From an uncultured Pseudovibrio sp. (GTDB taxonomy: Bacteria; Pseudomonadota; Alphaproteobacteria; Rhizobiales; Stappiaceae): a stretch of 64,000 nt of DNA. Under the pieces are notes generated by a model. It worked only from the letters and a program-made list of their open reading frames with translations. It did not search any database and was not told the origin of the DNA. Position 1 is the first letter of the stretch, and each line of letters opens with the position of its first letter. Shown in pieces: positions 17,255 through 25,140 of the stretch. Location of the stretch: assembly GCA_947496145.1 (NCBI GenBank), contig CANMBS010000016.1:1-64000 (forward strand). The letters are read 5' to 3'. The translations under genes and the position numbers were made by a program.

Positions 17255-17286
17255 AAAAAGAAATGGCGAGCTGTTACCTGCCCGCC
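17255..17286 (-). terminator. Intercistronic hairpin between binding protein and permease
   Basis: On the minus strand GGCGGGC pairs with GCTCGCC (one G-U pair), followed by ATTTCTTTTT. It lies about 20 bases after the binding-protein stop and would attenuate transcription before the permease gene. Confidence 0.7.
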
Positions 17287-17305
17287 AAATCACCGTACCC
17301 AAGCT

Positions 17306-18106
17306 TTAATGCTTAGACTTGTACTCGAAGAACCATTTCTGGTTCAGCGCATCTATCGTGCCATCTTCATGCATGGAGGCAAGCGCAGCGTTAATTGGTT
17401 CACGCAAGTCAGAGCCCGGTGTCAGGATGAAGCCGAAGTCCTCTGAGCCAATCGGGCCGCCGACTATTTTGAAGCTGTTGGGAGAAGCGCCCATGTAGCC
17501 TGCTGCGGCTGTAGCGTCCATAAGCACCATGTCCACATCACCGGAACGCAAGCCCATCACTGAGGCACCAAAAGTTTCAAAGAGCCGGATGCGCTGGTTG
17601 TTTTCATCGCCATCAAGAACCGCATAAACTGCGGTGTAAAAGTTCGTGGTACCCGGCTGTGCGCCAACCAGAAGCTCTGGGTCATCTGCAAATGCTTTTG
17701 GATTGTCAAAGCGGTCTTCGTCAGCCCGCACAAGCATGAACATTTCGGAGGTCATGTAAGGATCGGTGAAGTCGACCTGCTTTTCACGCTCTTCGTTGAT
17801 GGTGATGCCATCCATGCCCACATCAAACTGCCCCTGACGCACGGCTTCAATCATGCTGTCCCAAGATGCGAGACGCCAGTCCACTTTCAGGTTGAGGCGC
17901 TTAGCGATTTCGTTGAATGCATCGTACTCCCAGCCAATACCTTCCCCGGTTTTTGGGTCAGCAAAGTTCAAAGGTGCATACGCATTTTCAGTCACAGCAA
18001 CCACTGTGCGTCCCTTCAGGTCCGGCAGGTCTGCGGCAGATGCAGCAGCTCCAAAACCGACTGAAAGCGCTATGGCAGTCAGGGTGAGTTTAATTTTCTT
18101 CAACAT
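17306..18106 (-). CDS. Amino-acid ABC transporter periplasmic binding protein
   Basis: A 266-residue solute-binding protein of family 3. It has a signal peptide ([22 protein letters not shown], about 24 residues). The mature domain shows the family pattern: [51 protein letters not shown] and the C-terminal [15 protein letters not shown]. The ligand is probably an amino acid, but the exact one is unknown. I place the start at 18106, because GGAGGGGACG precedes it and the longer frame would put those bases inside the coding region. First gene of the two-gene operon. Confidence 0.92.
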   Translation of the reverse strand: MLKKIKLTLTAIALSVGFGAAASAADLPDLKGRTVVAVTENAYAPLNFADPKTGEGIGWEYDAFNEIAKRLNLKVDWRLASWDSMIEAVRQGQFDVGMDGITINEEREKQVDFTDPYMTSEMFMLVRADEDRFDNPKAFADDPELLVGAQPGTTNFYTAVYAVLDGDENNQRIRLFETFGASVMGLRSGDVDMVLMDATAAAGYMGASPNSFKIVGGPIGSEDFGFILTPGSDLREPINAALASMHEDGTIDALNQKWFFEYKSKH

Positions 18107-18308
18107 TGACAACGTCCCCTCCATGGAAATTCAAATCATCACACCAAAAAACCAGCTAAATCAGAACCGGTAGATGTTGACAGCAAGCCAGTCTGTGAGC
18201 AATAGGAGTTGGGTGAATGGCCTGTAAAGTACCAGTGCTGGTTTATTTTTCTACTCTGCCACTATGGTAATGGTCAACGAGAGTCCCGGTTGTTTTCCGG
18301 GGCACGCG

Positions 18309-19544
18309 ATGAAACAGGAAGAACCGGCTTTATGTCGTGGTGAACTTTTAAAGACGGATAGGTCCTTGCAAAAAGATCCCCTGAACAACGACGAGCCTTA
18401 TCTTGATGATGAGCGCGTTATGCCACTAGGCATTGGCTTGCTCAACTGGATTTCGGTTGCATTCCTGATTTATTTTCTTCTATGTGCTGTTGGCCTTATT
18501 GAAGCTGGTTTTGTTGCCATTGGTCACCAGACTGCCGAACAGATATTTTCTTATGCCACCAATCCGGTTGCAGGCGTACTGGTTGGCATCCTGACCACAG
18601 CACTGGTGCAAAGCTCCTCTGTTTCCACATCTATCGTTGTCGGCCTTGTGGCGGCTGGTCTGCCGATTTCTATCGCTGTACCTATTGTTATGGGAGCGAA
18701 CTTTGGAACGACGCTGACCAACACCTTCGTGAGTTTAGGCTATGCCCGCAGCAGAGATGATTTCCGCCGGGCCTTCAGTGCTGCAACGGTGCATGATGCA
18801 TTCAACCTGATTTGCCTGCTGATCTTCCTTCCGCTTGAAATTACTTTCGGGTTTTTACAGAAGATTGCAGAGCTGGTGGGTGAAGCTTTTATCACACTTG
18901 ATCCGGCAAATGATCTTTTCACCGCGAATTTTAATCTGATCAACTATCTGACAGACCCGTTTATTGCAGAAATTGAGGGGCTTGCCGCAGGTGTTTCTCA
19001 GCCATGGAATGGTTTAATTACTGCTGGTGCCGGTCTTGTGATGATTGTCATCAGCATCACTTTTGTGACCCAGTTGCTTAAGCTCTTGCTGGTCGGGCAT
19101 GCGCAGCGTCTTGCTGAGCGGGTTGGGTCCTCAGCCCCCTCCTCCGGTATCTTCACCGGCTTGCTGGCAACCTTGCTGCTGCAATCATCGTCAGCCACCA
19201 CCAGCTTGATTGTGCCGCTTGCCGGCTCCAATGTTCTGACTTGCAGGCAGGTTTATCCATTCACGCTGGGAGCTAATATCGGGACCTGTCTGACAGCCAT
19301 TCTGGCAGCCTTTGCGGTAACCGGGCAGCGTGAGCTGGCGTTTGAAATTGCTATTGTGCACTTGGCATACAATGTGCTCGGGGTTGTACTCATTTATAAC
19401 CTGCCCTTCCTGCGCTATTTGCCAGTTAAGCTGGCAGAGTTTGTCGGCGAACTTGGATCACGGCGTTTTGTGGTTGCTGGCGGGTACGTGGTGTGTGTCT
19501 TCTTTATAGTTCCAGCGCTTGGCATCTTTTTTCTGAGCAGGTAG
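18309..19544 (+). CDS. Na+/phosphate cotransporter-family protein
   Basis: A 411-residue inner-membrane protein of the NptA/YjbB-like Na+/Pi cotransporter family. The two inverted QSSS repeats that define the family are present: TTALVQSSSVSTSIVVGL and LLATLLLQSSSATTSLIVPL. Each is followed by a glycine-rich helix (GANFGTTLTN, GANIGTCLTA). About nine hydrophobic segments fit the fold. There is no PhoU-like C-terminal domain. The start at 18309 (MKQEEPAL) is my choice; an in-frame ATG at 18264 is possible. Likely moves phosphate with sodium, in either direction. Confidence 0.88.
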   Translation: MKQEEPALCRGELLKTDRSLQKDPLNNDEPYLDDERVMPLGIGLLNWISVAFLIYFLLCAVGLIEAGFVAIGHQTAEQIFSYATNPVAGVLVGILTTALVQSSSVSTSIVVGLVAAGLPISIAVPIVMGANFGTTLTNTFVSLGYARSRDDFRRAFSAATVHDAFNLICLLIFLPLEITFGFLQKIAELVGEAFITLDPANDLFTANFNLINYLTDPFIAEIEGLAAGVSQPWNGLITAGAGLVMIVISITFVTQLLKLLLVGHAQRLAERVGSSAPSSGIFTGLLATLLLQSSSATTSLIVPLAGSNVLTCRQVYPFTLGANIGTCLTAILAAFAVTGQRELAFEIAIVHLAYNVLGVVLIYNLPFLRYLPVKLAEFVGELGSRRFVVAGGYVVCVFFIVPALGIFFLSR

Positions 19545-19575
19545 CATTCTTGCAGTGTCCAACATTGGAACTGAT

Positions 19576-20208
19576 ATGCACATGCCCTTGCAAAACCGTG
19601 TTGCCCCAGATGGAGAGCTGCATGCTGTTTCAGCGCGAGGGCGCTTTATGGGCAATCGTGGTGGACGCATTCATGATCCTGTCACTCAAAAACTCACGAA
19701 CAGGACTTACACTTCACGTCGTTGGATTTGCTGTGTCACAGAGTTCCGGCAACGCCAGCGCCTTGTCTGGGGTAACTCGTATACTGAGCTGTTTTTTCTT
19801 GATGAAGTCACGGCTTTAGCTGCGGGTCACAGACCATGTTTTGAGTGTCGGCGAAAGCATGCAAAACTCTTTGCAGAGTGCTGGCAGAAAAGCCTGAAAT
19901 TAACCAAACCGCCCAATGCAGATCAGATGGATAAAGTGTTGCATGAGCAACGACGCCAGCCAGTTTCATGTCGCCCCGTTGTTTCGCTCAATGAACAGTG
20001 GCCCGACGGGACGATGATCCAGGCTGGTCATAAGTTCCTGACACGAAAAGAAGGAGAATGGTTGAGGTGGAGTTTTGACGGTTACTCGTCAGTTGCATTG
20101 ACAAACCTGCATTCTCAGGGGCAGTTGATTACACCGGAGCAAATCGTTGCCGTTCTGCGTGCGGGATATCGTCCAGTCTGGAGTAATTTAATAGAAATTA
20201 CTGACTAA
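19576..20208 (+). CDS. Conserved hypothetical protein with CxxC motif
   Basis: A 210-residue cytoplasmic protein that I recognise only as a conserved hypothetical of alphaproteobacteria. Landmarks are NRVAPDGELHAVSARGRFMGNR, RRWICCVTEF, YTELFFLDEVTALAAGHRPC and the CFECRR motif near residue 89. Cys pairs (WICC and CFEC) suggest a metal site, loosely like the zinc region of Ada proteins. That is a guess. The start may be the GTG at 19555 or an ATG at 19576 or 19582. It lies just after the Na/Pi gene on the same strand. Confidence 0.7.
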   Translation: MHMPLQNRVAPDGELHAVSARGRFMGNRGGRIHDPVTQKLTNRTYTSRRWICCVTEFRQRQRLVWGNSYTELFFLDEVTALAAGHRPCFECRRKHAKLFAECWQKSLKLTKPPNADQMDKVLHEQRRQPVSCRPVVSLNEQWPDGTMIQAGHKFLTRKEGEWLRWSFDGYSSVALTNLHSQGQLITPEQIVAVLRAGYRPVWSNLIEITD

Positions 20209-20323
20209 TCACACCTAAATACATTCACAAGTCAAATGTTTTGATAAGGGAAATTCATTTGTTTCCTAATCAATTTTATTGCAGGACGTTGCTTACACCA
20301 CATAATTTTAGCAGGAATATTTC

Positions 20324-21262
20324 ATGGCACACGCGAGCGACATCCAGTCCATCGCAACGATATCCGATAGACCTCAAACACTTAGTATGTTTGACTATGG
20401 GCTTTATGGAGCGACAGTATTTGCTTGGGGGTTTAGCTGGTACGCCTTAAAGTTGCAGGCTGTGATCACGCCAGAAATTGCATTGTTCTGGCGCTTCCTG
20501 TTTGCGACTATGCTGATGTGGGGCTGGGCTGTTGTGGGTGGACACAAGCTGGTATTTCCACTGCGCACTCATTTGCGTTTTCTAGCTCTTGGCCTCTTGA
20601 TTTTCTCAACCAACTTCCTGCTGTTTTATCATGGCTCGCGTGCTCTTCCTTCCGGGCTTTTATCAGTCGTGTTTTCACTGGCATCGATCTTCAACATCGT
20701 ACTTGGGTTTGTGCTGTTTAAGCAGCGTGTCAGTCGTGCGCTGGTTGTTGGGGCCATCTGTGGCTTTTCCGGCATTTGCCTTATGTTCTACCCGGAAATT
20801 TCTGGCGGTACATGGAATGTGTCCGCACTCTGGGGCCTTGGCCTTTGTGCGCTCGGCACACTTTGTTTCTGCCTAGGAAATATTGTTTCAGCGAGGGCGA
20901 CGGCAAAAAACATCTCTGTCATCTCCGCAAGTGCGTGGGGCATGGTGTATGGCACAATCCTTTTAGGCATAAATGGCTATGCGCAAGGTGCCAGTTTTCA
21001 GATCCCTTATACGCCTGAGTTCATTTTGAGCCTGCTTTACATGGTCTTCATTGGCTCTATTGTCGCGTTTGGCGCTTACCTCACATTACTTGGCAGGATC
21101 GGTTCTGCTCGTGCGGGCTATGCTACTGTGATGTTTCCGGTGGTCGCGCTGGCTGTTTCAACCGTGATGGAAGGCTACACGTGGACGCTCACTGCGCTCA
21201 TTGGATTATTATTTGTGCTTGGCGGAAACTGGATTGTGCTTAGTCGCTCCGCAAAGAAGTAA
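20324..21262 (+). CDS. EamA/DMT-family membrane transporter
   Basis: A 312-residue inner-membrane protein with about ten membrane segments in two EamA repeats, opening with YGATVFAWGFSWYALKLQAV and RFLFATMLMWGW. The second repeat holds MVFIGSIVAFGAYLTLLGRIGSARAG, typical of this exporter group. The ATG at 20324 is preceded by GCAGGAA. The substrate is unknown. It is only distantly similar to the other EamA gene at 1049. A convergent LysR gene follows 20 bases later. Confidence 0.88.
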   Translation: MAHASDIQSIATISDRPQTLSMFDYGLYGATVFAWGFSWYALKLQAVITPEIALFWRFLFATMLMWGWAVVGGHKLVFPLRTHLRFLALGLLIFSTNFLLFYHGSRALPSGLLSVVFSLASIFNIVLGFVLFKQRVSRALVVGAICGFSGICLMFYPEISGGTWNVSALWGLGLCALGTLCFCLGNIVSARATAKNISVISASAWGMVYGTILLGINGYAQGASFQIPYTPEFILSLLYMVFIGSIVAFGAYLTLLGRIGSARAGYATVMFPVVALAVSTVMEGYTWTLTALIGLLFVLGGNWIVLSRSAKK

Positions 21263-21282
21263 CAGGTTTGGCGCGAAGCTGC

Positions 21283-22182
21283 CTATTCGGCGGCTTCTGC
21301 GGTGACTTCATTATACTCCATAGTCACATTGCCAATAGACGCCACGATATGATGGCACAGGGCATCATGAACTGGTTCAATTGCAATCTGTGATCTGATC
21401 ATTGTGATGTCACAGGGCGGCAGTGGCGGAAGCCCTTCTTTTTCTCCAAGGATGCGATGACCTTGCCTGAGCGCACTTGCAGGCAGGATCGCAACTGCAA
21501 GACCTGCATTCACGGCACCAGACAACGCAGCCGCACTCGCGCTGGTGAACACAACCTGATGCTTGATGTCTGCCTGATCCAGCGCTGTTACCCCTTCTTT
21601 CCGCCAGGAGCACGTTGTAGGGCCTACAGCAAGGCGAAGCGGACGCTGTTCATATACAATGTGTTCTCGCGAGCCGACCCATTGCAAAGGCTCACGGCGA
21701 ACGATCTGACCGGGTACACCAGCGCAGTCGCCGCTGGTTACAATTCCCACATCAAGATCACCCTTTTGGATTCGGCGGCCAATTTCTGTGGAACTGGAAC
21801 ATTCCACATCCAAATTGATACACGGATTTAGGCGATTGAATGCTGCCAGGACTTGCGGGAGCAGTCGTTCTGCGTAGTCATCCGGTAAACCGAGGCGAAT
21901 GCGTCCCGCTATCTCCGGTTCATGAAAAGCAGAAAGCGTTTCGTCATTCAAAGCAACCATGCGGCGCGCATATTCAACAAGCCGTCTTCCGTGCTCAGTT
22001 ATCCTAGAGTTACGACCATCCTTTACGAAGATTGGCTGGCCAATACGTTCTTCAAGCTTCTTCATTTGCATGGAAACAGCAGATTGTGTTTTGTGAACTG
22101 CGTCTCCTGCCTTGGTAAAGCTTCCCAACTCTGCAACTGCAAGAAATGTTCTTAATTGCTCGACATCAATCGAATAAGGCAC
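21283..22182 (-). CDS. LysR-family transcriptional regulator
   Basis: A 299-residue LysR regulator. The N-terminal winged helix (VEQLRTFLAVAELGSFTKAG, KTQSAVSMQMKKLEERIG) is followed by an effector-binding domain with RIRLGLPDDYAE and GDLDVGIVTSGD. It uses a GTG start at 22182 behind an excellent GGGAGGAG. It is divergent from a DUF1127 gene across 193 bases and is clearly paralogous to the LysR gene at 22881, which lies on the far side of that same gene. Target and ligand are unknown; the DUF1127 gene is the obvious candidate target. Confidence 0.9.
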   Translation of the reverse strand: MPYSIDVEQLRTFLAVAELGSFTKAGDAVHKTQSAVSMQMKKLEERIGQPIFVKDGRNSRITEHGRRLVEYARRMVALNDETLSAFHEPEIAGRIRLGLPDDYAERLLPQVLAAFNRLNPCINLDVECSSSTEIGRRIQKGDLDVGIVTSGDCAGVPGQIVRREPLQWVGSREHIVYEQRPLRLAVGPTTCSWRKEGVTALDQADIKHQVVFTSASAAALSGAVNAGLAVAILPASALRQGHRILGEKEGLPPLPPCDITMIRSQIAIEPVHDALCHHIVASIGNVTMEYNEVTAEAAE

Positions 22183-22335
22183 TGAACTCCTCCCACTTGA
22201 CCAGCATCAATCAATCACGATCTTGAATGGGTTTCAATCAAAAACATTTTCTTGTCTAACTACAACTTTTCAGTGATATTTAACAGACAGAACAACACAG
22301 TTCCCTTTGTTCACAATCCCTTAGAGACATTCCAA

Positions 22336-22358
22336 TGGATAGCGGCACCGCTTATCCA
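22336..22358 (+). promoter_or_regulatory. Hairpin/palindrome just before DUF1127 start
   Basis: Arms TGGATA/TATCCA and GCG/CGC around a GCAC loop, with one bulged T, end three bases before the ribosome-binding site CGGGAGA of the DUF1127 gene. It could be an operator or an RNA leader hairpin. Confidence 0.4.
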
Positions 22359-22375
22359 AACGGGAGACGAGTACT

Positions 22376-22699
22376 ATGACGCTTGCATTTCCTACCCCTA
22401 CTGAATACCGCAACCCTAATCGCGCGAATGCAGGCACTCTGGAACCGCTCACTTTGCTACGCACTCTTCACGTGCTTGCAACGTTTCCTGCGAAGCTTTG
22501 GAAACACTATCAGGACCGTCGGGCAATGGTTGAGCTGGCTTCTTTAGAAGATCGTATGCTGGATGATATCGGCATCACACGTGACGATGTTTACAGTGCT
22601 TTGGCCGCAGGTGATGGTAAAGACCCAAGCTGGCATCTTCGCATCCGCGCCAGTGAACGCCGGTGCGCTGAAATGGAAAGACGACGCGAAAACGCATAG
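22376..22699 (+). CDS. Small DUF1127-domain protein
   Basis: A 107-residue Arg-rich protein with the DUF1127 (YjiS-like) signature in its middle: WKHYQDRRAMVELASLEDRM then LDDIGITRDDV. About 40 residues lie before and 30 after the domain, so it is longer than the commonest 45-70-residue forms. Proteins of this family affect RNA metabolism and phosphate or carbon uptake in Agrobacterium and Brucella; this one's role is unknown. The ribosome-binding site CGGGAGA is good. It lies between two paralogous LysR genes, one divergent and one convergent, and ends at a strong terminator. Confidence 0.88.
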   Translation: MTLAFPTPTEYRNPNRANAGTLEPLTLLRTLHVLATFPAKLWKHYQDRRAMVELASLEDRMLDDIGITRDDVYSALAAGDGKDPSWHLRIRASERRCAEMERRRENA

Positions 22700-22767
22700 A
22701 TTTGCAGGGAGCCTGCGGAGGTTCACCCCCTATTTGAATCTCTGAGTTTTCATCGACCTGCATAGGA

Positions 22768-22799
22768 AAGGGCCTGCAAATTGCAGGCCCTTCTTTTTT
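22768..22799 (+). terminator. Rho-independent terminator of DUF1127 gene
   Basis: Stem AAGGGCCTGCA/TGCAGGCCCTT with a 3-base loop, followed by CTTTTTT. It is about 70 bases after the stop, strong in the plus direction; the A-rich left flank is short. Confidence 0.9.
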
Positions 22800-22880
22800 G
22801 ATGTCGTTTCACCAGCATTATCAACTAGCGCAATATCTCATCTTGCAAGATACTTGCTAAATAGCCCTTATCTGTATGGC

Positions 22881-23759
22881 TCAGGCTGGCATTGCCGACT
22901 GCTCAAAGGACTTGGCCAGAAAGTCACTTAAGGCATTTGCTGCCTTGCATTGACTATCCTTACCGCGCACAAGTTTTACTACATAGTCGGGTAATGCGGG
23001 CAAACCTTCCAGCTCGAGTAATCCTGCCATTGACCCTTTGAGCGATGAGCGTGGCTGAACCGTAATTGCCATGCCGCTTGCAGCAGTCATCTCAACAAGC
23101 CCAGAGTTGCTTGAACTGTATTGAATACGAAAAGCCCGGTCATCCTCTTCCAGCGCCTCGATAGCAGCTTTGCGAATTCGGCACTGTTCCAGTCCGACAG
23201 CCAAAGGCAGCTCTTTTTCTGCGGTAAGTTTGAAGCTGTTTCCCGCAGCCCAAACCAATCGCTCGCTGGAAAGAACGTTACCGTCGTTGCTTTCAGCCTC
23301 ATCCGCCAGACTACCAATGATGGCAAGATCCAGTTCACCCGCTTCCAGCGCGTTGCGCAGGTCAGCAGCAGGCGCGCACACAATAGATGCTTCCGCCTTC
23401 GGGTTGTTCTTTGTAAACTCAAGAATAATCTTCGCGGTCCGGGTTTCGTCTATGCCCTCCGCGAGGCCCAAACGAACTTTCCCAACGACTTCGCGTTCCG
23501 AAAACATCGCGAGTGTTTCATCATTTAACTGCAACATCTGACGGGCATGACGAAGCAACAGCTCCCCATCTTCCGTCAGTTTTGAATGCCTTCCCTCCCG
23601 TCGGAAGATCGTGCGTTCGAGCTTGTCTTCCATGCGCCGCATTTGCATGGAAATCGCTGATTGCGTTTTGTCTAATTCTTCCGCTGCATTTGTAAAACTC
23701 CCGGTGTCCGCAATCATTACCAGAGTTCGCAGTGAATCTAGGTCTAGTAGTGCTGTCAT
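22881..23759 (-). CDS. LysR-family transcriptional regulator, paralogue
   Basis: A 292-residue LysR regulator with the N-terminal winged helix (LDSLRTLVMIADTGSFTNAA, KTQSAISMQMRRMEDKLE) and an effector domain (KVRLGLAEGIDET, AGELDLAIIGSL). It shares the unusual KTQSA(V/I)SMQM helix and following layout with the regulator at 21283, so the two are paralogues flanking the DUF1127 gene. The start is uncertain: the ATG at 23759 (MTALLDLD) fits the family, while a TTG at 23777 would add six residues and better accommodate the GGGGA stretch upstream. A 420-base AT-rich region lies before it. Confidence 0.88.
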   Translation of the reverse strand: MTALLDLDSLRTLVMIADTGSFTNAAEELDKTQSAISMQMRRMEDKLERTIFRREGRHSKLTEDGELLLRHARQMLQLNDETLAMFSEREVVGKVRLGLAEGIDETRTAKIILEFTKNNPKAEASIVCAPAADLRNALEAGELDLAIIGSLADEAESNDGNVLSSERLVWAAGNSFKLTAEKELPLAVGLEQCRIRKAAIEALEEDDRAFRIQYSSSNSGLVEMTAASGMAITVQPRSSLKGSMAGLLELEGLPALPDYVVKLVRGKDSQCKAANALSDFLAKSFEQSAMPA

Positions 23760-23777
23760 GTCCCCAATCCATAACAA

Positions 23778-24197
23778 TATAAGATGAATATACAGAAAAA
23801 TCGGAAAATGGAAACCGACAGTGCGACTATAATTTGGCCAGACTGTAGTGTTTTCATGTTTTTGGCATTTTAAAATCGATACATAAATAATATTTATGAA
23901 TTTAGTTTAGCCGTTTTACTTGTATCTCCCTTAGAAATATTACTTCAATTTTCAATGGTACAAAAATTCATTGAACATATAAATATTACGAATATTCAAA
24001 TTAAAAAATATAAGAAGATATGGAGAGATTTGATAGTTATTTTTATGAAAGTTACTTATCGGGGGAAATTTGCTGTATTATCAGGCTATGTTTGATCTCA
24101 CCACACCACGCGATGAAAAGATAACATTGCCAATCAACTATATTTTTATGTGATCTTCATCACACTTGGTTATCTTAGGATAACTTGTGAAAAAAAT
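23778..24197. other. AT-rich non-coding region with two regulatory palindromes
   Basis: No gene is supported. The region is much richer in A+T than its neighbours and contains short symmetric words such as AATATT-ACG-AATATT at 23982-23996. Its right end carries the CRP-like palindrome at 24149-24164 and a second palindrome at 24169-24184. It could hold an unannotated small RNA or a distant promoter for the LysR gene; I see no clear terminator inside. Confidence 0.45.
24149..24164. promoter_or_regulatory. CRP-type palindrome TGTGA-N6-TCACA
   Basis: TGTGA-TCTTCA-TCACA matches the E. coli CRP core at all ten specified bases. Twenty bases further (centre to centre) is GTTATC-TTAG-GATAAC at 24169-24184. 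It lies in non-coding DNA about 980 bases from an adenylate cyclase gene. The regulated promoter is unclear. Confidence 0.5.
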
Positions 24198-25019
24198 TTA
24201 TCTTTTTGCAAAAGATGGCCAGAAAGCATCGCAATATGATTGCCACATCTCACCCTGAGCCTGCTGCAAAGCGGTCATACTTTGAGAGAACATGGGTATA
24301 TGTGAATCATTGTGATGAGAGCGGTCTGAGGAGCGAGTTCTCCTGTTCCGTCTGTGTTGCTGGCGAGTATGTGCGCCGCGCGCCTCTTTATTTGATGGAG
24401 CTGTTATGCGTGTTTCCTCACGTTCTTCCGGTGACGCAAAACCACTTTCATGGGCGGCATTACTCCAGAAGTCAGAAATCGAGTTTCTGAAGGGCATGAT
24501 TTGCGCCCAGAATGCTTCCTGTGCATCCAGGATAGAATTTCGCGCAGTCTCTCTATCCTGATGCAGTTCCGGGCATCCTTTGGCAAAGCCTTGCAGGAAG
24601 GCTTCCATCATGTTGCGTTGAGGACCAATCATGTAGTTTTTCAGCATGCTGCCTTGCGAGAGCAATGCAAGGACGGGCAGCAACTCTATCCAGTTTTCCA
24701 GTAGCATTGCGTTTTTGTCAGTGAAGTGCCGCTTTATGGCTGCAGTCATGTTCTTATCAGCGGCGAATGCACTTATAATTTCTGAAATCATCACCTGTGC
24801 TGGAAGATTCATCGTATCGTGCCAGCCTTCAGGCATTGCCAAGTTTGACGAGTGAAGTTGGGCTGCTGGAGAAGTGGCCTGTTTATCAGTGACCTCCTGC
24901 CCAACTGCAAAGGGATTGAAAGAGTTGCTCGCTTCGCAATACTCCTTGTAAGCCTTAGCGTAATTCTGACTGAGCACTTCAACTAGGGAAAACACATTAT
25001 TCTTTGAATTTTGTGGCAT
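24198..25019 (-). CDS. Unrecognised protein with basic His/Arg-rich segment
   Basis: A 273-residue soluble protein that I do not recognise. The N-terminal two thirds are predicted mainly helical and mildly acidic, with NLPAQVMISEIISAF and WIELLPVLALLSQGSMLKNYMI-like stretches. Residues about 195-235 form a low-complexity basic segment rich in Arg, His and Ser (around QQHRRNRRTRSSDRSHH), and a helix with MFSQSMTALQQAQGEMWQSY ends the protein. The amphipathic helices and Q-rich end are slightly reminiscent of phasin-like granule proteins, but I cannot support that. Start at 25019 has GAGGGAAAATGA upstream. It lies after the adenylate cyclase gene on the same strand. Confidence 0.65.
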   Translation of the reverse strand: MPQNSKNNVFSLVEVLSQNYAKAYKEYCEASNSFNPFAVGQEVTDKQATSPAAQLHSSNLAMPEGWHDTMNLPAQVMISEIISAFAADKNMTAAIKRHFTDKNAMLLENWIELLPVLALLSQGSMLKNYMIGPQRNMMEAFLQGFAKGCPELHQDRETARNSILDAQEAFWAQIMPFRNSISDFWSNAAHESGFASPEEREETRITAPSNKEARGAHTRQQHRRNRRTRSSDRSHHNDSHIPMFSQSMTALQQAQGEMWQSYCDAFWPSFAKR

Positions 25020-25140
25020 TCATTTTCCCTCACAAGTTTCTGACGGATATCTTAATTTCCCGAGTGATTAAGCGTCACTTCCTTAATTTCAGATGCGGTA
25101 TTTCAGAGGTACCATTCCGGGAGTTCATGGCTGTCGCATC

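Noticed and set aside
16373-18106. Complete ABC importer operon
   Set aside because: Only binding protein and permease genes are present; I found no ATPase gene adjacent on either side.
21283-22182. LysR gene as a VtlR/LsrB orthologue
   Set aside because: The N-terminal HTH sequence as I remember it for LsrB (DWDKLRIFHAAAEAGSF type) differs clearly from this one.
25099-25112. 14-base word TATTTCAGAGGTAC shared with 49942-49955
   Set aside because: A 14-base match between two places in 64 kb is expected by chance; the flanks do not extend the match.
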